NCBI RefSeq assembly: GCF_001707825.1
Contig: NZ_LYBM01000044.1
Coordinates: forward strand, 1-40,703
Direction of reading: 5' to 3'
Source: Veronia pacifica
GTDB lineage: Bacteria > Pseudomonadota > Gammaproteobacteria > Enterobacterales > Vibrionaceae
Length of the DNA stretch: 40,703 nt
A program made the position numbers and the translations under genes. Each line of letters opens with the position of its first letter. Position 1 is the stretch's first letter. The notes under the pieces are model-generated. The model was not told the DNA's origin, did not search any database, and saw nothing but the letters and a program-made list of their open reading frames with translations. This document shows positions 8,583 to 16,717 of the stretch, piece after piece.

Positions 8583-9596
8583 CTATGATTTTCGTAACGT
8601 CTGATTTGGACTCTCACCAAACTTGGTTTTGTACTCCGCACTGAATCTTCCCATGTGAGAGAATCCCCATTGCATGGCAATGGATGTAACACTGCCCGAT
8701 TCGCTGGTCAGCAGGTCTCTATGCACATGCTCCAGTCTGAGGTTACGGAGATACTGCATTGGCGTCGCACCCACAAAATCTTTAAAGCCGTTGTAAAGAC
8801 TGCGAATGCTGATACCGCAAATCTGTGCCAGAAGCTCGACAGAAATCGGCTCGTGCGCATGAGACTCCATGTATTCCTGTGCGCGTTTGATATGCCTCGG
8901 CCTGACTGAAACTCTCTGCTTACCGGTACTGTCACTATGAGAGTGTCGATGATTTAGCAGCAGTGTGGTGGCAGTGAGCTGGTTGAGCTGGCTGGTCAAT
9001 AAGTTGTTATCACGCAGAGAGGGATCAGATGTCGTATAAAAATCGAGTAAATAGTTGATTAAACAAGACCATGCAGGACAGTCCTGCCAGTTAAAACCGA
9101 TATCGAAGGTAACGGGCTTATCAATATCATGTCCAAGAATCCCCATTGCGGTTCGCTCTATCAAGGAGCGGGAAATACGAACCATGAACTGATCATTATC
9201 ATAATCCCAGACCATGTTGGTCTGCATATCGGGGTTCAGTACCGATGCTGTTCTCTCGTTGGATTCTATCTGTTCAGAACCACTGGCTACACAGGCACGA
9301 CCATGAAGAGGAATCTGAATGCAATAATAATCCTCAATAGTCGGTATGTGTATTTCAACACTTGAGCCATATTTCAGCCTGTAAAGAGAGATATCACCGA
9401 GAGGCATATAATGCATGCTGGCATCGAGACGGCCGGAGTTGCTGATAACATTCAGCTCGTGGGTAGTCATGACTCTCTCTACATTCGATTTTGTTTCTGC
9501 AGGGTTACTGGAACTGAATAACAGGTGGCCAGAATCGTCAAGTTGTTGCCGAAGAGTCTGAACGTTGAAACGCGAGGACTCAGTAGAATACATCAT
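8583..9596 (-). CDS. AraC/XylS-family transcriptional regulator (copy 2)
   Basis: This 337-residue paralogue of the regulator at 4659-5672 shares long runs with it, such as RSLY.GFKDF, PMQYLR and MGRFS.EYK. It has the same plan: AraC_binding_2-like sensor (about 20-210), then two helix-turn-helix motifs (about 230-335). A GGAGAG site precedes the ATG-ATG start. The best-preserved operator of the set (9799-9833) lies about 200 bases upstream, pointing at it. Two XylS/BenR-like paralogues in one island suggest either two effectors (for example substrate and intermediate) or duplication followed by divergence. Which regulator binds which site cannot be told from sequence. Confidence 0.88.
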   Translation of the reverse strand: MMYSTESSRFNVQTLRQQLDDSGHLLFSSSNPAETKSNVERVMTTHELNVISNSGRLDASMHYMPLGDISLYRLKYGSSVEIHIPTIEDYYCIQIPLHGRACVASGSEQIESNERTASVLNPDMQTNMVWDYDNDQFMVRISRSLIERTAMGILGHDIDKPVTFDIGFNWQDCPAWSCLINYLLDFYTTSDPSLRDNNLLTSQLNQLTATTLLLNHRHSHSDSTGKQRVSVRPRHIKRAQEYMESHAHEPISVELLAQICGISIRSLYNGFKDFVGATPMQYLRNLRLEHVHRDLLTSESGSVTSIAMQWGFSHMGRFSAEYKTKFGESPNQTLRKS

Positions 9597-9798
9597 CTTT
9601 GCTCTCCAGTGTTATCCCCGTCTAACCGGCCAAAATCGTAAAGAACCTTTATTTTTCTGTGGTTTATATGGCGACAAAAATGGCTCTGAGTGCACACTCT
9701 TACCATTCAGCTAGACAGGCTTCCTTGTACAACATTATTGCGAACATGCTAATTTTTCACATGCCATTAACATTCTAGCGGTAAACAATGTGAATGAT

Positions 9799-9833
9799 GA
9801 TCCATATCCTGCAAATTCTATCCGATTCTTGCA
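9799..9833 (-). promoter_or_regulatory. XylS-like paired operator upstream of the second AraC gene (best match)
   Basis: On the minus strand TGCA-N6-GGATA (9833 to 9819) is followed 20 bp on by TGCA-N6-GGATC (9813 to 9799). Both A-boxes are exact and nine of ten B-box bases match GGATA. This is the XylS box pair with a 5-base instead of a 6-base gap between repeats. Confidence 0.75.
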
Positions 9834-9919
9834 TATAAGAATGGCTGTGATGATTTATCTGGTGACAAATGAAATGATGTGGAGAAATCAAAATAACCAT
9901 CCTGTCGTATCACCACAAA

Positions 9920-9942
9920 AATGACGCCTGCTCTCAGCAGGC
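9920..9942 (-). terminator. Terminator of the iorA-maiA operon
   Basis: GCCTGCT and AGCAGGC form a perfect 7-bp stem with a 3-base loop (9926-9942). On the minus strand it is followed by GTCATTTTTG. It lies about 110 bases after the maleate isomerase stop. Confidence 0.7.
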
Positions 9943-10050
9943 AGACAGGATGGTATATTGAATGTGTTGTTTATCAGTAAGGCTGAGTTATCTATTAGAT
10001 AGAAAATATTGATATACAACAGATTTATATTGAACTACACTTTTTGACTA

Positions 10051-10809
10051 CTAATATTTGCCTGAGAGCAAACTGCCGTAACCAGGCACTTCAGCCTTGA
10101 TATTTAACGCCTTCATCATCTTATACGCCGTTGCCACAGACGATGAGATAACAGGGATTCCCAGTCTGTCTTCAATGGGTTGAATAGAAGGAAGGGATGG
10201 CATTTGTACACAGGCAGAGGCAACCACTACGTCAACGTTGTCTGTTTTGAGCTGCTTAGTGATCTCAACAGGTGCAAATGGGTCTTGCGAGCCCACCTCC
10301 AAATTATCTGCAATTTCCAGCGAGATACTATCAACCACTTCGATGCCTTCGTTTTCAATGTATTGCACGACCAGACTGGTCAAAGGTTTCATGTAAGGCG
10401 CAAGAAGCGCTATCCGTTTCGCTCTCAGGATTTTCAGACCATCCACCAGCGCGCCTGCACTGGTAACAATTGGACATACGGCGTCATTATCCGCTGACAC
10501 ATTGCCAAGGCGGGATTCTGATTCCCGGTGATAGCCAAGCCCCATACTCATAATGGCAACCAGGCAGGCATATCCCATGACATCGACCTTTGCGTCCGAC
10601 AGTTCTAAGGCACATCTCAGGCTGTCATCATCCATTTTTTCCAGCTCTTCTTTGGTCACTTTTTTCATTCGCATACGCGATGAGTGAAAAGTGAACCGCT
10701 CAGGTAGCACCTGTTCTCTGGCACGAAAAATAGCGGGAACCTCGGTTTCCATCGTGATATTAGAAGACGGGACAATCTGCCCAATACGAAAATGTTGTGC
10801 TGACGTCAT
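10051..10809 (-). CDS. maiA: Maleate cis-trans isomerase
   Basis: This 252-residue protein of the Asp/Glu-racemase fold strongly resembles maleate isomerase (EC 5.2.1.1, also called NicE in nicotinate degradation), which converts maleate to fumarate. It has the family opening RIGQIVPSSN.TMETE.PA and FHSSRMRMK. The residues reported as active in the Pseudomonas enzyme are at identical positions: Asn17, Cys82 (GYACLVA), Tyr139, Asn169 and Cys200 (SACVQMPSLP). It is the last gene of the operon and its ATG overlaps the nitrilase-like stop as ATGA, so the two are translationally coupled. Its presence implies that maleate is made upstream, by direct hydrolysis of a maleyl- or maleamyl-type ring-cleavage product. 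Confidence 0.92.
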   Translation of the reverse strand: MTSAQHFRIGQIVPSSNITMETEVPAIFRAREQVLPERFTFHSSRMRMKKVTKEELEKMDDDSLRCALELSDAKVDVMGYACLVAIMSMGLGYHRESESRLGNVSADNDAVCPIVTSAGALVDGLKILRAKRIALLAPYMKPLTSLVVQYIENEGIEVVDSISLEIADNLEVGSQDPFAPVEITKQLKTDNVDVVVASACVQMPSLPSIQPIEDRLGIPVISSSVATAYKMMKALNIKAEVPGYGSLLSGKY

Positions 10810-11849
10810 TGGTTAGCCTCCTGCTGTGCCAAAGAAAAAATGGTCGACTCACTGTCGGGTTGGCTGCTGTCCGACTCTCCGGCATGTTGAATATTCAGTG
10901 GCTGAATAGCACGTTGATTGAGCTGCAACTGGAAAACATCGAATCGATTGTAATGCCCGGTGATATCATGCATCTGTCTGGGCTGAATACACTTGTTGAG
11001 GTCAATATCGGCATAGACGATACCTTCCACGTCAATCAGCGGCTTACCAATCACTCGCCCGTCTGGGCCAATAAATCCGCTGAAGGCACTGCTTTTGCGT
11101 GATAGCAAAGCTTCTGATTCCGGATGGCTCTCTTTAAAAGCATCAATGATGTCCTGTGAAATCGTTGAACAGGAGACCGCAGTAAACACCTTACCTTCGA
11201 AAGAGTGCGCCGCAGAACGCAACTGAATAGCTTCTGCCATGTTGTAATCGGCGGGTGCAACAGGCAGGGAAATATAATTAGCGACGTGGATCAGCTCACC
11301 CTGTGCCAACAGGGCAAATCTTGCCAGCGTGTTGGTATTTTCGCCGCATGCCAGTGCGCCGAGAGGCCCGACAGAGGTTTCATGTACCTTGATCTGGGAG
11401 CCATCTCCGGGTGCCCAGGTCAGTTTTTCTGCCCAAGTAGGCACTAACTTCCTGTGTTTACCGATTATCTCGCCACTGTCATTAATGATGACCATAGTGT
11501 TGTAGAGCGTGCCTATCCCTGTCGGGCTGCGCTCATTGGCACCGATAACGACATTCACTCTGTGTCGTGCTGCAGTTTTGGCTATTTTGTCGATTTCTGG
11601 GCCCGGTATCTCAATGGCACTCTTGCACAGTTCTTCGAACCAAGGGCTTCCCTGTGGCGGAGTCATTATCCAGTTCCAGTAGGGATAACCCGGAATGAAA
11701 ACCTCAGGAAAGGCAATGAGTTCAGCCCCCTCAGACGCCGCTTCCTCTATCAGAGCGCAGGCTTTATCAACGGTTGCATCAGTATTGAGGAAAACAGGAG
11801 CGGCCTGAACCGCTGCTGCCTTAAAAGTGTTTAACTTCAGTGCAGGCAT
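10806..11849 (-). CDS. Nitrilase-superfamily carbon-nitrogen hydrolase
   Basis: This 347-residue protein has the nitrilase catalytic triad: Glu49 (FPEVFIPGYP), Lys134 (KHRKLVPTWAEK) and Cys168 (LACGENTNTLARF). The text resembles true nitrilases (nitrile to acid plus ammonia), although superfamily members also hydrolyse amides. A GGGAGGAG site precedes the ATG. It overlaps maleate isomerase by 4 bases and follows the FAH-family gene by 12 bases. That position suggests it supplies maleate, for example by hydrolysing maleamate. This is inference, because nicotinate degraders use an unrelated isochorismatase-type maleamate amidase. A genuine nitrile substrate, such as an indoleacetonitrile-type compound, is the alternative. 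Confidence 0.85.
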   Translation of the reverse strand: MPALKLNTFKAAAVQAAPVFLNTDATVDKACALIEEAASEGAELIAFPEVFIPGYPYWNWIMTPPQGSPWFEELCKSAIEIPGPEIDKIAKTAARHRVNVVIGANERSPTGIGTLYNTMVIINDSGEIIGKHRKLVPTWAEKLTWAPGDGSQIKVHETSVGPLGALACGENTNTLARFALLAQGELIHVANYISLPVAPADYNMAEAIQLRSAAHSFEGKVFTAVSCSTISQDIIDAFKESHPESEALLSRKSSAFSGFIGPDGRVIGKPLIDVEGIVYADIDLNKCIQPRQMHDITGHYNRFDVFQLQLNQRAIQPLNIQHAGESDSSQPDSESTIFSLAQQEANQ

Positions 11850-11861
11850 GTCTCCTCCCTA

Positions 11862-12776
11862 CTAAGTGACAGAAATAACGGGATGTCGGATAGCACCAAT
11901 TTGCTCCAACTCTGCCTCGACGATATCGCCGGGCCACAACCACTCCTGAGGCACACGACCTGCACCGACGCCTTCTGGCGTGCCGGTGGCAATAATGTCT
12001 CCGGGTTCGAGAGTAATCCCTTTACTGATGTCGTTGATAAGTGTGTCGACCTTAAACAGCATGTGACGGGTATTAGAGCTTTGTTTGGTCACCTTATTCA
12101 CCCGTAAACTGATATCGAGATTCTGCGGATCAGTCAGCTCATCGGCGGTAACAATACAGGGGCCAAAAGGAGCAAAAGTGTCCTGACCTTTTGAGTAGAT
12201 CCACTGCCCCGCTCTGCGGCAATCGCGGGCACTCATATCAATCATCAGGCTATAGCCAAACACGTAATTCAGAGCTGTTTCTTTAGATACATTTTTGGCT
12301 CTGGTCCCCATGATCACCGCCAGCTCGACTTCCCAGTCCAATTGCTGAGTGATCTCGGCGTTATGCTCTATCGCATCACCCGGACCGATAACCGTGGTCG
12401 GCGGTTTGGAAAAAATCACAGGTTGTTTCGGCAGTTCTTTGTCTGTATCCAATGAGCGGCTGGATTCTTCTACATGTTCGACATAGTTGAGGCCAATCCC
12501 AAAAATGTTTTTTCTCGGACGTGGAATAGGCGCAAGCAACTTTACATTTTCAAGCGGCAGGCAAGTACCGGAGGGCCATTTCTGGTGATATTTTTCCAGT
12601 AGTTCAGTAGCAACTCGCACAGCATCCGGACCAAGGTCGATAAACGCCAGCATACATCTTGGCAACTCTGTGTTGTCCTTTTCACCGAGCCGCGCGAGAT
12701 CAATCACGCTTCCGTCGACAATTGCTCCCAGTCGAGATTCCGAATCTACAGTTGGTCTGAAGGTTACGAGTCTCAT
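11862..12776 (-). CDS. Fumarylacetoacetate-hydrolase-family protein
   Basis: This 304-residue FAH-family enzyme has a short N-terminal domain (1-80) and a C-terminal catalytic domain with GIGLNYVEHVEE (His101), DWEVELAVIMG (metal-binding Glu149 and Glu151), MIDMSARD, and TGTPEGVGAGR. FAH enzymes cleave the C-C bond of 2,4-dioxo acids such as fumarylpyruvate, maleylpyruvate or acylpyruvates, using Mg or Mn. ATG at 12776 is chosen because GGAGA lies just upstream; an open frame extends further but has no good start. It follows the dioxygenase gene by 25 bases. With maleate isomerase present and no maleylpyruvate isomerase seen, it probably releases pyruvate plus maleate (or maleamate) directly. 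Confidence 0.85.
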   Translation of the reverse strand: MRLVTFRPTVDSESRLGAIVDGSVIDLARLGEKDNTELPRCMLAFIDLGPDAVRVATELLEKYHQKWPSGTCLPLENVKLLAPIPRPRKNIFGIGLNYVEHVEESSRSLDTDKELPKQPVIFSKPPTTVIGPGDAIEHNAEITQQLDWEVELAVIMGTRAKNVSKETALNYVFGYSLMIDMSARDCRRAGQWIYSKGQDTFAPFGPCIVTADELTDPQNLDISLRVNKVTKQSSNTRHMLFKVDTLINDISKGITLEPGDIIATGTPEGVGAGRVPQEWLWPGDIVEAELEQIGAIRHPVISVT

Positions 12777-12801
12777 AAAGTTCTCCTTATTATTGATTTG
12801 A

Positions 12802-13925
12802 TTACGACGGCTGGTGACCATCGTTTTCAGCCAGCGCCTCTTCGCGATAAAGTCCGAGTGCTTCAATTGTTGGCAAATCACTGAAACAAAACAGGCAGGC
12901 ATCATCGGTCGATGATCCGTTGACATGTTCGTGAAACGCCCAGGACGGAACACAGAAAATGTCGTTTTTCTGCCAGTCGAGGCGCTTGCCATTGACTATT
13001 GAGTAGCCTGCTCCTTTGGCTACGTGATAGATGTAGCTCCCTGTATGTCGGTGGGCCTTGCCTCTGAAACCAGGGCGAAGTAACTGCATACTTGCGCCCA
13101 TGGTCTTCATGACATGGCCACCTGTTACCGGGTTGGTGTAGTGCATTAGAATGTCGTCGAAGGGATTTCCGTCAGACACTGCTGCCATTTTCAACAGGGC
13201 TTCGTAGGTCGGCTCCCATTGATATTTAAACAGCGGAGAATAGGGTTTTTTCCAAGTGAGATTTTGCGGCGCAGCGCCTGTCCGGCCCAAAGACCGATTG
13301 AGGAATCAATTGGCTGAGTGATCGCCTGATTTAAATCAGGATGCACCTCATAGAATCCCGCCTCAAAAGCATTCACCAGTGGGATATCAAGACCATCCTG
13401 CCAGATGCATGGCGTGCCCGACTCTTCAATGCCGTGTTCATGCCAAGTGCCATTGGGAGTGAGGACAAAATCATTGGCACCGAGAGGCATTTTTTGCCCG
13501 TCAACTATGGTGTATGCGCCCCTGCCCTCCATGATGAATCGCAGTGCAGAAGAAGAATGCGCATGTGCACTAGCAGCTTCACCCGGAAACATAACCTGCA
13601 ACCCAGAATACAGCCAGCCCACTGCAGCAGCTACATCCTGACGGCCGGGATTACTGAGATAAACGACGCGTCTGCCAGCTTGTTCAGGTGTGACAAGCTC
13701 TACGGATTCAAGCACCTTGCTGCGTAGATCCTTGTAGCGCCAAAGCACAGGAACAGACTCAGATTTGGGTTGCCACGGTTCAATCTTGTTGGCGACAGTC
13801 CAAAGTGCACCAGTATCAAGAGACTTAAGCTCTTTATAGTAAGAAACCAACTCGGGCGTATCGGTCACGTTTGCACGGCCAATTACGTCCTCGGCATAAG
13901 CATCGAAGTTTTCATCAGACATCAT
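12802..13925 (-). pseudogene. Gentisate 1,2-dioxygenase-like bicupin split by a frameshift
   Basis: Two overlapping frames together encode one bicupin of about 370 residues. The first (13925-13191) has the N-terminal cupin with probable iron ligands His121, His123 (HAHSS) and His162 (WHEH). The second, open from 13290 to 12802, has the C-terminal cupin (HRHTGS and FHEH). The second frame lies -1 relative to the first, and the switch falls between about 13290 and 13245. Restoring one base, for instance in the CC at 13268-13269, joins them smoothly. An in-phase slippery A-AAA-AAC sits at 13251-13245. Gentisate dioxygenases open rings bearing para hydroxyl groups next to a carboxylate, between C1 and C2. 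It overlaps the monooxygenase gene by 11 bases. The cause may be an inactivating mutation, a sequencing error or programmed frameshifting. Confidence 0.8.
13245..13251 (-). other. Slippery heptamer A-AAA-AAC at the frame junction
   Basis: In the upstream frame the codons read GGA AAA AAC, which is the classical -1 slippery phase. Slipping back one base gives AAA AAA CCC TAT, exactly the downstream frame. No convincing stimulatory pseudoknot or upstream Shine-Dalgarno-like element was seen, so function is uncertain. Confidence 0.35.
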
Positions 13926-16254
13926 GGTTCTCCTTGTGGGAAGGCTGAGCTGTGTCGTGAATTAATGAACTGCCTTTGGGAAGTGCTGCGAAATAGGGCG
14001 CAGCAAGGGGAAGCGGCCAGTTCATGCGTTTACATTCTTCGACTAACCAATTGGGGTTGAGCATGAAGGGGCGGGCCAACGCACACAGATCAGCTCGGCC
14101 CGAGGCAATAATGCCATTAACTTGGTCAGCCTCAGTGATATTGCCAACCGCCATGGTGGCGATACCCGCCTCGTTGCGAATCCGGTCAGACATTGGCGTC
14201 TGGTACATTCTTCCATACACTGGTTTTTGATCCGGCGAGACTTCTCCGGTGGACACGACGATCATGTCTGCCCCCGCCTGTTTGAAATGACGGGATATCT
14301 CGACAGCATCATCCACTGTGGTGCCGCCTTCCAACCAATCGGTGGCTGAAATTCTGACAGACATGGGCTTACCTTCGGGCCAGATATTGCGGACAGCATT
14401 GAAGACCGCAAGGGGGAAGCGCAGACGGTTCTCAAGTGAACCGCCATACTCATCTGTGCGGGTATTTGTCAGTGGAGAGATAAAACTTGATAACAGATAA
14501 CCGTGCCCGGCCTGAAGTTCCAGCCAGTCAAAGCCGGCATCGGCTGCTCGCTTCGCAGCATCAACGAAGTCTTGAACAACGATGACCATATCTTCAGGAG
14601 ACATCGCCCTCGGTACGGGGCTGACATCTGCTCGATAGGGAATAGCCGATGCAGACAGTGTCATCCAGTTACCTTCTTCGAGCGGATAGTCATATTTTTC
14701 CCAGCCAAGCTGGGTTGAACCACGACGCCCGGCGTGACCAAGCTGAACACCAATACAGGCATCTGACTGTTGGTGAACAAAATCAACAATCTCTTTCCAC
14801 GCCTTCTGTTGCTCATTATTCCAAAGACCCGCACAGCCAGGGGTGACCCTTGAATTTTTAGATACGGCGACCATTTCAGTCATGACCAAACCGGCTCCGC
14901 CCATGGCTCTGGAACCTAAATGGGTCATATGCATTCCGCCGGGCAATCCGTCTTCTGCGCAATACAACAAAGTAGGTGATACAACGACACGGTTTGCTAA
15001 CTGCACGTTACGAACAGTAAACGGGTTGAACAGGGGGATTGTCTGACGCTTTACGCCTTCCATTCGCTGGTTAAACCATTGCTCATACTGCTCAATCCAA
15101 CCTGCATCTCTCAGTCTCAGGTTTTCATGAGAGATGCGTTGTGAGCGGGTCAGCAATGAGTATGTAAATTGCTCAGGTGAAAAATCGGCGTATCGGCTGA
15201 TGTTTTCGAACCATTCAGTGGAGTTCCGCGCTGCATTCTGGATCTTGAGCACCTCAACACTGCGCACTTTCTTGTAATACTCTAGGCCTGACTTCAGGTC
15301 AGAGTCAGCGGTTCGCAGGCACTGTACCAGCTCTATAGCGTCTTCCAGTGCGAGTTTGGTGCCCGAGCCTATGGAGAAATGTGCCGTATGTGCAGCATCA
15401 CCCATCAACACCAACGGGACGTGTTTTCCATTATCCTGATCGGGTTGAACCCAATGTACCCAGTTGCCGCATATAACCCGTGGGAACTGAATCCAGATAG
15501 CGCTGCCACGAAGGTGGGTAGCATTCGAAATTAGCTTGTTGCCATCAAGCCATGGGGCGAATAACTGCTCACAATATGCAATACCCTCTTCCTGGCTCAT
15601 TTTGTCTATACCAGACTTTTGCCATGTTTCGTCGGTCGTTTCGACAATGAAGGTGGAACGCCCCTCCTCGAACTGATAGGCATGAACCTGAAACCAGCCA
15701 TGTTCTGTCGGCACAAACAGAAAAGTAAATGCGTCAAAGATTTTGTCGGTACCGAGCCAGACAAAACGACATTTTCTAACATCAATATCTGGTTTAAATA
15801 CAGTCTGGTATTTGGTTCTGATTGCGCTGTTGATGCCATCAGAGGCGATGATCAAATCAGCGTCATACTCTTTGGCGAGGTCAAGCTCATTATCCACATT
15901 GGTTTCAAACACCAATTCAACGCCAAGTTCCTCACAACGCGCCTGAAGAATATTAAGTAATCTCTTACGACCAATGCCAATGAAACCATGACCAGTACTG
16001 CGAACAGATTTGCCTTTGAAATGAACGTCAATGTCATCCCATTTGCTGAATTCAGATTCAATGACAGCAGCAGAAACAGGATCTGCCTTCTGAAGGTTTT
16101 CTCTTGTCGCATCCGAAAAAACCACACCCCAGCCGAAGGTGTCATAAGGTCGGTTACGTTCGACGATAACAATTCGGTTATCTGGGTTTTCCAGCTTCAT
16201 TAACAAACCGAAATATAGCCCCGCAGGACCGCCTCCTATGCATACAATATTCAT
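13915..16254 (-). CDS. Fused aryl-CoA 5-hydroxylase / OYE-family oxidoreductase (2-aminobenzoyl-CoA monooxygenase-reductase type)
   Basis: This 779-residue fusion has an N-terminal class A flavin monooxygenase (GGGPAG at residues 7-12; GDAAH motif near 285-290) and a C-terminal old-yellow-enzyme domain from about residue 410. The layout matches 2-aminobenzoyl-CoA monooxygenase/reductase and fused salicylyl-CoA 5-hydroxylases, which hydroxylate ortho-substituted benzoyl-CoA at C5. In the OYE half the first of the usual His-x-x-His/Asn pair is Gln581 (QAGH, His584 kept), and the flavin-tuning Cys of YqjM-type enzymes is Leu429 (SPTLLYC). Ring reduction may therefore be lost or changed. It overlaps the thioesterase gene by 4 bases (ATGA) and the dioxygenase by 11. 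Confidence 0.85.
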   Translation of the reverse strand: MNIVCIGGGPAGLYFGLLMKLENPDNRIVIVERNRPYDTFGWGVVFSDATRENLQKADPVSAAVIESEFSKWDDIDVHFKGKSVRSTGHGFIGIGRKRLLNILQARCEELGVELVFETNVDNELDLAKEYDADLIIASDGINSAIRTKYQTVFKPDIDVRKCRFVWLGTDKIFDAFTFLFVPTEHGWFQVHAYQFEEGRSTFIVETTDETWQKSGIDKMSQEEGIAYCEQLFAPWLDGNKLISNATHLRGSAIWIQFPRVICGNWVHWVQPDQDNGKHVPLVLMGDAAHTAHFSIGSGTKLALEDAIELVQCLRTADSDLKSGLEYYKKVRSVEVLKIQNAARNSTEWFENISRYADFSPEQFTYSLLTRSQRISHENLRLRDAGWIEQYEQWFNQRMEGVKRQTIPLFNPFTVRNVQLANRVVVSPTLLYCAEDGLPGGMHMTHLGSRAMGGAGLVMTEMVAVSKNSRVTPGCAGLWNNEQQKAWKEIVDFVHQQSDACIGVQLGHAGRRGSTQLGWEKYDYPLEEGNWMTLSASAIPYRADVSPVPRAMSPEDMVIVVQDFVDAAKRAADAGFDWLELQAGHGYLLSSFISPLTNTRTDEYGGSLENRLRFPLAVFNAVRNIWPEGKPMSVRISATDWLEGGTTVDDAVEISRHFKQAGADMIVVSTGEVSPDQKPVYGRMYQTPMSDRIRNEAGIATMAVGNITEADQVNGIIASGRADLCALARPFMLNPNWLVEECKRMNWPLPLAAPYFAALPKGSSLIHDTAQPSHKENHDV

Positions 16255-16709
16255 GCTCTACTCCCCTGATAGCCTGAATGTTCCCCTGAGGTCGGGGCTA
16301 AGAAATGTTCTATGGCTGACCGCAACGCCGGCGGTATTTCGATGGATTTATGATTATCGAGAGAAGTGGTCACCAAGGTCTGTTGAACACTCATCCTCAG
16401 GTCTTCATCTTTGCCGACGCATCGATACTCAAGGGAGATCGATTTGGAGCCAAGGCGTTGCACTTCCAGTTCAAGATCAACGTCATCTCCCATCTCGCTG
16501 ACTGACACAAAATCGGCCTCCAGCCTCACGATGGGCATACCAAACCGTGATTTGCCTATATAACCCGCAAAACCACCGTCAAGGATGGCATCGACCCATG
16601 CCTCTAATAAGTCATTGAACATGACAAAATATTGGGGATAAAAAACAATGCCTGCCGGGTCGCAGTCGGAGAAGCGTATCCTGTAAGGTATTGAAAATAT
16701 GTTAGTCAT
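16251..16709 (-). CDS. Hotdog-fold acyl-CoA thioesterase (4-hydroxybenzoyl-CoA thioesterase family)
   Basis: This 152-residue single hotdog domain has the N-terminal RFSDCDPAGIVFYPQYF signature, in which Asp17 corresponds to the catalytic Asp of Pseudomonas-type 4-hydroxybenzoyl-CoA thioesterase. It is predicted to hydrolyse an aryl-CoA thioester in the cytoplasm. It sits directly before the aryl-CoA hydroxylase (ATGA overlap) and 8 bases after IorB, so a hydroxylated benzoyl-CoA is the likely substrate. The free acid would be the ring-cleavage substrate. This arrangement recalls salicylate degradation via gentisyl-CoA. An AGGGA site precedes the ATG. Confidence 0.88.
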   Translation of the reverse strand: MTNIFSIPYRIRFSDCDPAGIVFYPQYFVMFNDLLEAWVDAILDGGFAGYIGKSRFGMPIVRLEADFVSVSEMGDDVDLELEVQRLGSKSISLEYRCVGKDEDLRMSVQQTLVTTSLDNHKSIEIPPALRSAIEHFLAPTSGEHSGYQGSRA

Positions 16710-16717
16710 AATGGTCC

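Larger units (their letters stand above)
9597..10050. other. Intergenic region between maleate isomerase and the second AraC gene
   Basis: No gene is supported in about 450 bases. It contains the terminator of the catabolic operon (9926-9942) and the AraC operator (9799-9833). Confidence 0.6.
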
